NCBI GenBank assembly: GCA_001986395.2
Contig: MQVO02000041.1
Coordinates: forward strand, 1-64,000
From: Irpex lacteus
Lineage: Eukaryota > Basidiomycota > Agaricomycetes > Polyporales > Irpicaceae
Length of the DNA: 64,000 nt
Direction: 5' to 3'
Shown here in pieces: positions 1 to 10,328 of the stretch. The translations under genes were made by a program, and so were the position numbers. Within the stretch, counting starts at the first letter, position 1, and every line of letters begins with the position of its first letter. A model generated the notes under the pieces. It did not search any database, was not told the origin of the DNA, and was given only the letters and a program-made list of their open reading frames with translations.

Positions 1-121
1 ATAGGCCCGCTGCTCACGCTACCCATCCAGCAGCCTTGGATCTTTGCCGTGTTGATATCGATCACGGCGTTGAGTACCCTGTCTTCATTTCCCCAGAGAC
101 AACGCGAATTTACTTCTGAAA

Positions 122-3017
122 GTGATACGCCTTCTCATATTTGGAGCCTTGACCTGGCAACAAACGCAGCTCGTAGGTTGGAGTCGGTGGGATGCTTCCG
201 TTCCAGAGCTCAGTCCTGATCAACGTTCTGTGGTTAACTCCGTACCGGTCGACGTCAGGACCGTTACGAAACGCCTTGGATTAGAGCCCGAATACACTCT
301 ATACGCATGCTGCCCTAAATGTTTTGCCACATATGCTCCCATCGGTGAAGGAAAGGCACAGACGTGGCCGAAGCTCTGCACTCATCGACCGACTCCAGCA
401 GACCAGCCTTGCGGTGCAGATCTCCTTAAACCAGGGGGGGACAAAGGACAGGGCTCGGCGCCGAAGAAGCAATTCCCCCTCCACAGCTTACGACACTGGC
501 TCAGCCAATTGCTGGCTCGAGAAGGCGTTGAGGACCTTCTCGATAAAGCCTGGGACGTGCCTCCTGGATGCGAGGAGGAATGGGCTGATATTATGCACGC
601 ACCTGGGGTCAGGGAGTTCAAAGGACCAGATCGCAACACGCTCTTCTCTGTGCAACCGGACGGTAACCTATCACCTAGTCTTCAGCCTCTTCATCGACTG
701 GTTCAACCCCTTTGGCAATAAAGCAGCGGGAAAATCGCATTCTATCGGAGCTATTTACATGGTCTGCCTCAACCTTCCTCCCGAAATGAGATACCTCACG
801 GAGAACATATTCCTTGTCGGCATCATACCCGGGCCACGCGAGCCTAGTCAGGAGGAAATCAACCATCTACTCCGCCCACTTATCGACGAGCTATTGGTCT
901 TCTGGGAGCGAGGGGTGCACGTCTCAAAGACAGCCAAGCGACCTTATGGCTACAACGTACTTGCAGCTGTAATACCTCTCATATGCGACCTACCGGCTGC
1001 TCGTAAAACCGCTGGGTTCTCCGGGCATAGCTCCATGAACGTGTGCTCATTCTGCGACATTCGTAAGGATGAGCTCAACGACCTGGATCGCGAAGGTTGG
1101 AGGCGGAAAAATTACGAAGAACACGTTGTAATTGCTCGCGGATGGAGGGACGCGCCGGACCAGCACACTCGAGAGCTCATCTTCGAGGAATTTGGTATTA
1201 GATGGAGTGAGATGCTGCGTCTGCCCTACTGGGATCCCACACGGTACACTGTGGTGGATGCAATGCACAACCTGTACCTAGGCGAGCTCAAACACCACTG
1301 CGAGAAGGTCTTTGGCATTCTAGACGGTGAACCCCTGGACGAAGATAAGAAGAACCGGCCTCACACTCCGCAAGAGCAGAGGGAGTGGCTGAAGAAAGTC
1401 GCAGAGGGGCTTTCGCAGGAGACTCACAAGCCACTGGTAAAGGCGCGGAAGGGGTATCTGGTTGCGTTCGCCACTCTAAACAGCGTCGCCGTTCATGGGG
1501 AAACCAAGGAAGACTACGCCATAGCCCTTCACCAATGGGTGAGTTCAACGCTTTGAATTTCATTAGGAAGATACATCTGACGCCTTCTGTTAAGTATAAG
1601 GCTAAGCCCCTCGACGTACAAGTCTCCATACCTGAACCACTGGCCTGGAACACGTCCGATTTCAAGTTGCTCAATAGCGCAGAAGAGCTTTCCAGGTTTT
1701 CTTTCATTCGAGGCGACTTACTTGCTCGGATTCGCGAAGACATCTCAGAGACCACATTCCCCTCCTGGATCAACCGCCCTCCCCGCAATTTTGGGAGCCC
1801 CGCTGCCGGGAAGCTGACCGCTGACCAGTGGCGCACCGTTGCGACAACTTGCATGGTAATCTCCCTAGTAAGAAGTTGGAGTTCTTCAACTGTTAGCGCA
1901 GGGCACCGCAACATGCTGAAGAACTACATGCTCCTTGTGACAGCAGTATTGGCGGCGACCTCGAAGACCATGTCGAAGGATCGGGCCCGCTTCTACGACA
2001 GCAACATGCACGAGTATCTTTCAACCCTTCGCGAGCTGTATGACCACGACCTCGTCCCCAACCACCACATGGCTTTGCACCTGGGAGAATGTCTGGAGCG
2101 GTTCGGGCCTGTGCAGAGCTGGTGGGCCTTTCCGTTCGAGAGATACAACGGAATTATAGCCAAGATAAACACCAACAATAAGAGCGGTATGCACCAGTTG
2201 AAGCGCTAGACCCCTGCCGTATCTGACCACCTTTGTAGCTGACATGCCAGTCACCTTCCTTCGCAACTTCTGTATCGGAGCCAATCTGCGCGCTCTGATG
2301 TCTCGCGTTCCCTGGCCGAAGCATACTATATTTCGCGAGTTCGTGAAAAGCTTCAACGAAATAATTGGTGACGCTCTACGGGGTCTTCCAGGCATATCGC
2401 CCGCGTCCAATACCGCTTCTACGTATAACCCGCAAGAGGCCACCGAGCTTCCCAAGGAGGTTTACAACGCACTGCTACTGAAGCTTAACTCCCCAAACCC
2501 AATTTACTCATCTGCCTATGACTCACGCCCGACGAATCTACCTACCCTTGCGCGACATGCCCACTCAGTGCAGAAAGCCACTATCGCGGGCATGGATTTT
2601 ACTTGTGGCGGAGCAAGAAGAGGGGAATCCAACTCCTACGTCGCATTCAAGGAGCCTAGCCCTGCTCCCGGCGGCGTCCAGACCCCAGATCTTGCAGGGA
2701 AAATCCACAGCATATTTCACCACGCTCGCAAGGAAGGCACCGTTGACGTTGTTGAGACGTTTTTCGTGGTACAAAGGTTCTTGCCCTTACCTGAGAAGGG
2801 CGTGGAAGGCGATTTATACCGAGTGTGGGAAGGTCTCCAAGCCAAGGCGTTTCTCAATAAACTAGATGCGCACATCTACATATGCCGCCAGAACAAAATC
2901 GTCTCCCACTTCATGTCTCGCAAGTTATTGCTTGAGAACGTGCAGGGGGAGTGCGTTATAGCGTTTCGCACGCCTACGGTCAGCTCACGCCCTCTCCAAG
3001 GTGTCTGCATAGACTGA
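122..3017 (+). mobile_element. CACTA (En/Spm)-type DNA transposon, Tnp2-family transposase, broken by a 7-bp insertion
   Basis: A transposase of the Tnp2 family is read from 122 onward; the true start and left terminus lie before the window or in exons I cannot fix. Seen directly: the run GNKAAGKSHSIGAIYMVCLN and the cysteine cluster MNVCSFCDIR (about 1035-1065), then PSWINRPPRNFG, GKLTADQWRT and FGPVQSWWAFPFERYNG (about 1760-2155), all typical of the family. Introns at 1539-1594 (56 nt) and 2187-2238 (52 nt) restore one frame. The only break is at 667-677, where CCTA-TCA-CCTA adds 7 nt and shifts the frame. The C-terminal part (2239-3017) is less conserved and may have one more intron near 3001-3032. 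I found no terminal inverted repeat on the right side. The element is probably inactive but young, because about 2.3 kb downstream of the break is still open. Confidence 0.8.
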
Positions 3018-3045
3018 ATTTCTTTCCACAGATCGTACATAGGTG

Positions 3046-3794
3046 ACAAAAAGCTAGTCCTGGAGATAAAGACCATAACGCTTCCAACTGGAGTCGGAGC
3101 TGATAGGTGGGGTGGAAGGACTTGCCCTGCGCTTTGTGTAGGGCCATTTAGCTCGAGGATTTACCTATGCCAGCGGAGCTTACTCACCGGGAAGCAGCTT
3201 CAGGCCTGAGATGGTCGTTTACGCCCTAGATGCTTTTACGATTCCTGAGTGAAACGAAGTAGAATCGTCTCAATCCGGTGTGCTGCATTTACGGCGCTTG
3301 TAAGTAACGGATTCCGTTGACAAACCGTGGGAACTTTTCTTTCCTTCAGCACTGTTCTTATCTTTCTTGTTCTCATACTATAGTTATGTTGTATAGTTCA
3401 TGCTTCATCCTCTTTCGGACTTTCAATTTCTTTATGTCTTTCCACTACTCAGCATCTGCTTATGTTACGTACAGTTTAATACAAACAGGCGCTGTTTTTT
3501 CGTTATTGTGTATATGTAGTCTTGTACTTTGTATTAGTCGTTTGTTTCACACGTTTTTGCGGCTGTTTGACCTGCTTTTCGCTGGATGGTTGCTGATGTT
3601 GACCGACTGTCTTCTGTGTTTTCAACTCCGTCGAATTCATGTTATAAGCGCTGACCGGTGTCCGGTATCTCTTTCTTTCCGTACAGTCGATTACCTCGGT
3701 GAGTCCCTGGGAACGTATTGATGATGATCACTCAAGTGGTTATAATTATGTAGTGTCCGTGTATTCAAATGTCCGTAGTGTACAAGTGTATTCA
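3046..3794. other. T-rich non-coding stretch
   Basis: This stretch is T-rich with pyrimidine runs and has no convincing exon on either strand. A short open frame at 3317-3721 encodes mostly Phe/Ser/Leu from T-rich DNA, and I do not regard it as a gene. It separates the transposon relic from the 3' end of the minus-strand gene that follows. Confidence 0.4.
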
Positions 3795-6700
3795 TTACAA
3801 TCTCAATGCAGAATGCGCTTCAACGTTCTCGAGAAACTTGCGAGAGTCAGATTTCGTGTGACGAAGGTGGTTACGCCATTCCTGACCAGTGTAGGGTACC
3901 GCGGTGCCGTCCTCGATCGACCTGACTCGTTTCTTGTACCAGAACTCAGCCTCCGAAGTCCAGTACCCGCTGTTGAACCCGCTGTTCTTCCATGCTTCAG
4001 GTGTTGGCCACCAAGAGGTGATGGACCCGTCCACCGTTTTAGTAGACCGTTCGCTTCCTGTGTACGTAGTTGAGCACACGTATTGTATAGCTTTTTCCCA
4101 TTGGCTTACCTTCCAGCAACACTCGGTACACACCGACGAGTACATACTTGTCTTGCTCAGTAAGTATCGTCTCCGCGTAACTTTGTCCTCGTATCACCCT
4201 TTCGCCAAGTCGTGAGTCCTTCGATATGTCGTCTAAATCTGGTCCTCGCATGGCGTCTTCGATGTTACGTGTGTTTATCGCCAGTCTCCACAGGATCCCC
4301 CCTGATTGTAACGCCGCTTCGCCTACGGGTCCCGCTAACAGTTCGTCTCGCATGTCCATGTACGTCTTGTAGTCGAGATTGGTTAGCTTTATTCCATGCG
4401 GCTTGATGCCTACTCCGACCGCCCGATTTCCCAGGGTTCCGTAAGAATTTGAGTAGTTCGAGGTTGTTAGAGGTGTACTTATGGGTAACAAGAGGCGCAC
4501 TGTCATTCCTCGAGTGAGCATAGAGAACAGAATTTGCTCCGCTGTTCGTCCGAACCCTGCGCGTTTCATGTGTTGGATGTTCATCGCCCACGTCGTTGAT
4601 ACCCTACAATGTCGACTTGTTTCGAGTCGTAAACCCTCCATCTCATCTAGCATGTACCAAGTTGTAGTCGTGTGGTTATTCGGTGTCGTCGTAGAGTGTT
4701 CTTCGTACTTCACCGCTGATAAACTCTGGTACGCCACATTGGCGTGGGACATCTTCGATTTCAGATGGAGGTCAGAGAGGTCCTTTATCGGGGCGTTCCT
4801 TTTGAAGGCGGCCACAAAGTCTGCTATAGCTGGCAGTTCTGCAGTTGGAAGTTGTCGAGTCGATAGATGATTAGTGGGCGACATCGAGTGTAAGCTTGTC
4901 TCGATGGTGGACGTGTCTATGGCCGAGTTGACCCGCGGTGGGTCTTTGTTCCGCTGTCCCAATACGCGGTAGAGTTTGTCCCAGTTGTCCAAGGCCCATT
5001 CTTTAGCCTCTTTCTCCTGGGCTTCCCATGCCTCTTTGGGTGTGATGTACCCGTATCTCTGCTTCAGCAAATCCTCGATGTCGTCAATGTCTACCTCGGT
5101 TATCATTTCGCGAAGCGCGATAGACCTCCCAGTATCACTCAGCAGCGTGGTCGCCATCTCTGCGAAGGAATGTTGAGGTCCCTGCCCTGGGTTCTCGTCG
5201 TCTGCCACAGTTGTGTCTGTGATAGTTCGATTATCCGCCAATCGCAGTGAGGGTTCTTGGGGTCTACCAATAGGTGAGCGGGGACGGTTGTTCGGAGGTG
5301 GGCGCGGAACCGGCGACGCCGAACGCGACCTCCTGTACGACGTCCAATGGTCGTTTGAGTCTGATTCCGTGAATGTCGGATGCTCTGGTGCTGGATCAGT
5401 TTGCGCGGTGTCGTCGACGTCGTATTCGTTCCTCATCGGATTATACGTGCGTTGAGCGGGTGACGTTCTGTCCCATAAGGCACGGATCTTGCTGGTGCGA
5501 ACCCGTCTTCGGAACTGGATGCCGCCTTCGAGTTGCCATGCATACACGGCGGGGCCTTTCCCTGACGGCACTGGCTGGTTTCGCTGTTCTTCTTCTCGCT
5601 CGAGCATCCTCCGTCTTTCTTCGTCCCCCGTTCGCATCCACATGTACAGACGTGCTGCACTTTCCCGCAATACAAAGGTCTCGTAGGTGTCTGTGTCCCG
5701 TTGCCGATAGCGAAAGAACATAGTCGCCAGTTCTAGTTGTCGATGCGTCTTGTCCACTATGTTCGTCAAGTGCTCGCAATGCTTCCCGTCGACGAGAGTG
5801 ATCTCGTACACAGACGTGTTTCCCGACCTTCTTCGAACGGCCGCTCGCGTAACCGGCGCGGGCGTGTCGTTTGTCTGCACGAGGTGTCCGTAATACTCTG
5901 ATTTGCAGTAGTCGTCGAGGGCGACAGTGTCCGGAGTTTCCTTCAGCTGGGCGGCGTGCAACGCATTGTTATCGGAATTGTATGTGGTCTCTGTGATGTT
6001 GCTGAGGATTGCGAACGACTCGTGAGTGGGCATGTGTCTCTTGAACTCGAGGAGAGAGACGTGGGGGAGGTCGCGCGCGTGGTGTGCATCATGCGCGTAT
6101 CCGAACCACAGTGGGATGCCCGCGAGTAGCATGTCGTCGATGTCGACGTGCCATTGACGTCCACCGTCTCGGTTTATCCTCCCGCCGATGTCAACGAAGG
6201 CGCCGATTCGTGGTACGCTGAAGTCGCAGACCCATGACGCGCGGATGATGTTGCAAACCGACAAAGGGACGGGATCGTCGTGGGGTCGTGTGAGTTCTTG
6301 CCATGTCCTGCGTCCTTTCATTGACTCCTTGAGAATTAGATATGAAAGGAAGGCGAATCGCATGGTGAACGCAGTACGGGCAAGTCGAGCAGCCAACGCT
6401 GCCTTCTCTTCCGTGGGCCACTCTGAGGCGTACCCGTAGGAGCTGGGATAGGGAGGGGAAACAGTGAGAAGATACGTGCCGGCGATGCGAGACAGTAGTT
6501 TTCGTTGTAGCCGACATACAACGTTCTCTAGTGTCTTCCATCGAAAGCATAGCTTCTCTTCCATTCTGTAGCGCCGCACCCCGTCTGTAATTATGCTCTC
6601 GACTTTGAATGATAGAGGCGACAGGCAGTCTAGCATAGGTAGCTCGTACGTGGGTTGGACTGGTACAAACGCGAGGTAGAATAGATCATCGTACGCCCAC

Positions 6701-7042
6701 CGCGGCTTCAACGCGTGGAATATATTTCTCAAAGTATCGGTGGGAGGAGGGGGGTGTGGCATGTACTCGGACTCGATTGACGTGAACAATCCGGTTATTA
6801 GGTCGTAGAATACATGGATAGTTGATGGCTTATGAGATTGGCGAAGCAGTTTCCCAGCTTCGGAGTTGGGAGGGATGGTTTTCTCCTTCTCCTTCTCCTT
6901 CTCCTTCTCCTGCTCCTTCTCCTCCTGTGAAGAAGGTTGTTCCGTCGCGCTTGGCGGTTTATCCAGGCTACTGAACACTGAACAGGTGCGCGCAGGCTGT
7001 TGAGTATCTGTTGCAGTCTTTCAAGCGATAGGTTTACTTACT
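3795..7042 (-). CDS. Lineage-specific protein, 1,043 aa, function unknown
   Basis: Exons are 6977-4110 and 4057-3795, with a 52-nt intron (4058-4109, GTAAGC...CAG). The last exon carries a tail with SWWP and SGYW motifs that joins in frame. No ATG opens the large exon: it starts with TG directly after a CAG acceptor. A perfect GTAAGT donor at 7041-7036 follows an A at 7042, so splicing out 6978-7041 would create ATG. With that A the CDS is 3,132 nt, exactly 1,044 codons. Near the N-terminus is a Glu-Lys run (EKEKEKEK). The middle (about residues 80-330) looks globular and rich in aromatics; an Arg/Pro/Ser-rich linker follows, then a second conserved-looking block at the C-terminus. I recognise it only as the kind of lineage-specific agaricomycete protein often seen near transposons. 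If the split start is wrong, the first in-frame Met is about residue 73. Confidence 0.65.
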
Positions 7043-8471
7043 TGTTGTAAACAGCCCGAAATTATTGTATGGCGCGGAGACGTATTATTAAATGAGATCT
7101 GAATGACTTCTTCATGTGAGATTACAGCTATATGCTTCCGTCGACGTGTTTTGTCGTCAACGTGCTGCGACTGCCACTTACGAGTTTCCACTGTCTGCGT
7201 GTTACCGACTGTCCGCGCAGCTTGAGCGCACCGATACCAGGTTTACGACTTCTGGGCTCGTCGTCGGATGTTGCTCTCCGTAGTGTAGCAGTTCCTTCTT
7301 CCTTTATCTGCTAATCCGTCCTGGAGCCTCGTCGTCGTCGGCTCTCGTGAGTGATCACGGTCCGCTGAAGGTTTTCGAAGTGTACGTTTGAGCGTGGATG
7401 GGATATGGTGTGATGGTATGGGATTGAATGAATTTGTCGCAATATCACGTCTAGCAATGTAAGACAAGGCTAAACAGAGATTGGACGGGAGGATGAGATG
7501 GTGGGAGATATTGAAGTCGAGCGTTGGCGAAGAGTCAAGTCCGTGTGTTGGGCGTTCGTCCTGCACGTGGGCTCCTGCAGTGTCTTCCGTATTTGTCGAA
7601 TGTTTACTTGGTGGCGTGGGATAATTTCTCGCAAGAGGAAGGTGGGCGCTGTTCCTCGTCTCTCCACTGATCCTTGTTCCTGACATAGACCTCCATCATA
7701 ATCGCCGTTTGTATCGGTCGAGGTTGGGTATTGGGGGGCGTTGTGTTGTACGTGGTTGTTGCTGGGTGGGTTTTCACGAGTGGCTGAGTGTTCGTAAAGG
7801 TACGTATTTAAGTTGTTTGCTTGCTTCGACGTCTCGGCCTTGATCTCTTTCTCTATCTCTCTCCTAGTTTATCGCTACCTGGTTATCGACTTCGGCGATG
7901 TCTTACATCTGCTGTGGGTCGGTAATCGAAGACCAACGCCCAGCTCAACCTTCGGGCGATCGAACGATAATGCCTCAAGATACCCGGATGTTATGTTTCC
8001 AATCGGAGCGTTGTGTCTCAGGCCTTCTCTTCTCTGGGCGATTCGCATCTTGCGGCCTTTATCACGGTTGTTGTAAGTCTATTATCTCCACATCATTACT
8101 TTGACCGTGCGTTCTGATCGTTCGCATCACTTCAGCCTCCTATGCTGGAAGTGTACGTTCCGCACTCGTTCGATCCGCGCGTCGTTGACAGGTTCTCGGT
8201 CTTTTCGTCGGCACACCAGGTCTTCTGTTTTGTATGCACTTCCCATCGCTCGCGATTTGTTCCCAGAGCATACTGCCATCGGCGTTCCCTCATCGAAAAC
8301 CCATGCATCAACCGGCCTTTATAACCGATCCGGGGTGTGTTTTTTTCTGGAGGTCCTTCGTTCGCATTTCGTTGCTCCAGGTGCCATAGTTGTCTTGCTT
8401 TCGGTGGGTATTCCTGACCGCCTCCTTTCCTTTGTGTCTCATCCGACTCTCTTGTGCAGACATCTGTTTGT
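7043..8471. other. Intergenic region, no supported gene
   Basis: This is pyrimidine-rich sequence upstream of the small gene starting at 8472 and downstream of the split start of the minus-strand gene. Open frames on both strands are low-complexity and show no splice-consistent continuation. It presumably holds the promoters of the two divergent genes; I could not fix a TATA box. Confidence 0.35.
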
Positions 8472-9064
8472 ATGGCGTATCCTTGTGTTCCGGATACTTC
8501 GCCCGTACTTCGAGGACTTACTTTACTCCGTTCGCCTGAAAGGTCGTCACGCCTCCCGCCGCTTTACCGACACAACGAGCCCCATCCGTACCACTTGTTT
8601 CGGCGTTCAGGCTGCTCAACGTATGTTTATCTGTACGACCCCTCCCCAGCGGGTAGGGCCGCACGCTTACGCTCTTTGAGTGTCGCCAATTCCATCACAG
8701 ATGAGTACGCGGGTTCTCTCGGTGCGTGCATGGTTTGTGCATGATATATACTATATCTCACTCATGTATATACGCTCTTCAGATCTTACTGGCTGGCAAC
8801 GCATTCACCCTGGAGACGCTATCGTGCGTCGTAGTATACTCAGCAATGGCGACCCACTCGAGGATACTCTCGAAATGATCGCCGGCTTACCGTGAGCCCT
8901 CTTCTCTTTCTCCCTAACAAGTTCTCCTCTGTTAACTATGTGTTCCCAGGGTGACGCTTCAGTCTGTGCATCACATGCGCATGTTCATTCGTGCAGGATA
9001 TACAGCGGATGCCATCCACGCTATGGTCTCTCAAGCTCAGAGTCGTAGTGTAGTTTTCTTCTGA
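8472..9064 (+). CDS. Small paralogue (157 aa) of the N-terminus of the next gene
   Basis: There are three exons: 8472-8721, 8783-8891 and 8950-9064. The joined CDS is 474 nt and ends at TGA. Exons 1 and 2 match the first two exons of the gene at 10329: both have SPVL-x-GLTLL, LPPLY, HPYH, a TY-x-YL-x-DPSP block, then PGDA-x-x-x-RSIL and GDP-x-ED. Exon 2 is exactly 109 nt in both, with the same phases. Exon 3 matches only the start of the partner's third exon (AGYT-x-D-x-I), then stops. It may therefore be a truncated tandem duplicate or a real small protein made only of this N-terminal module. The large gene's dioxygenase-like region is absent here. Function is unknown. Confidence 0.6.
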
Positions 9065-10328
9065 GTCATCCGTGGGCTCCCTAAGGTCTCGGCGACGCAC
9101 CTAACTTCTCACGCTGCGCTTGCTAATATCTGATAGACCTTTGTCGTTGTTGTACTCCGTCGTGTTTCGTTGTCCCAATATAACTCATGGGACGGCCGAC
9201 CCTCCTGCTTCCTTGGTCTAGTCGCTTCATTGCCTGCTACGGACTCCTGCTCCAAATCACACATCGTTCGAGAAAGATACTTGGCTCTAGTCATTGGCTG
9301 GCACGTATAAAGGAGTCGATGTACCATTCGTATCCCCTCCGATGTATAGCGTATTCGATTCCGTGTGGTGATCTTTCCACTGTGCGGCGGCGGCGCATCA
9401 GTATATTCCCTGTCATTACGATCGCTGTGATTCCTTCCTTGCTGTATGCCAGCGGATCCTACATGTAGTGGCCGGTGGTCGGGGTTACTCGAGGATGATT
9501 CGGTGCTCGCCTTTGCCCCCCCTCCTTTCCTCCCACCGTTTCGCGTCTTGCAAGGTCGGCAGCTTCGTTACTGTAGGGTGCGTACGAGTTGCAAATTTTT
9601 CTATGCTTGTTTCCTCCGTCGTTGTACATCTTGTGTTCGTTTTTGCATATGCCGGTATATGAGGGCCGGTTCGTTGACTGCGCTAACGGTGTCTTGAGTC
9701 TTGTGTTCATAAACCGGGTGAGTTCCTTGTCGGTATTCTCAGACACACCTGAAACATTGTGCTAATGTCGTTCTAAGCTCGATGGTTTGTCTGTACGGCC
9801 TAATGTTTGGGTGCTACATTAGCAGTGCTCATTCGTGCTTGCCATATGGTCAGTATTTATTGATCTTGTTATTTCCTTGATTGTGCGCGCCACTTCGTCC
9901 CATATGGCTGTCATCGTCAGCATGATTACGATTTGGATGGGACAAGCGCCGCACTTATGGCGCTTGTCCCAAGCTCGGCGTAATGTACATTACGCAGGAG
10001 CGTTTGTTCGTGTCGTGTTACCCTTTGCCGTGTTCCAATGCTAATATTCATTTGGCTAGGGCAGGTGTTGCTGTACGGTCGATTTACAAGCACTTGTGGT
10101 AGCTAGTCGGGTGTAGATATGTTTTTTATCTTCTCATCACGTATGTTGTCTCCTTGTTTCAGTCTGTGCCATTTTGTTATAACTTCGCTTACCATTGTGC
10201 CTTCCAACAGACCCTTTAATGCGACTTTCTTCCGATGTGTGGCTTCACTTTCTGAAACTTGTCTCGTTTATTTGACCCCTGTCTACGTTGTCGTCCACAC
10301 ATGTTTACTCACCGCACGCTATGTCCAG
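9065..10328. other. Spacer between the two paralogues
   Basis: About 1.26 kb separates the small gene from the large one. I found no continuation of the small gene into dioxygenase-like exons. The only structure that stands out is a hairpin near 9938-9971. The rest presumably includes the promoter of the gene at 10329, whose ATG follows a CAG that could be a 5'-UTR splice acceptor. Confidence 0.35.
9938..9971. repeat. Perfect 13-bp hairpin, 8-nt loop
   Basis: The left arm is TGGGACAAGCGCC (9938-9950) and the right arm is its exact reverse complement (9959-9971), around the loop GCACTTAT. ATTACG at 9925-9930 and CGTAAT at 9979-9984 could pair again further out, with unpaired bases between. 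It may be a small palindromic repeat or part of a degenerate MITE. Confidence 0.7.

Noticed and set aside
663..679. GT...AG stretch at the transposase frame break read as a mini-intron
   Set aside because: It would be about 16 nt long, far below any known spliceosomal intron; a 7-bp insertion explains the frame change and restores the expected motif.
3317..3721. 134-codon plus-strand frame rich in hydrophobic residues resembling a membrane protein
   Set aside because: The hydrophobicity follows from T-rich DNA; no family resemblance and no good start context.
6125..6160. WHVDIDD in the 1,043-aa protein as a dioxygenase H-x-D motif
   Set aside because: No matching downstream His and Arg with FSG/HGG-type context were found, so the match is probably chance.
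7243..7686. 147-codon minus-strand frame
   Set aside because: Low-complexity Ser/Thr/Arg composition, no domain, no splice partners; lies in pyrimidine-rich intergenic DNA.
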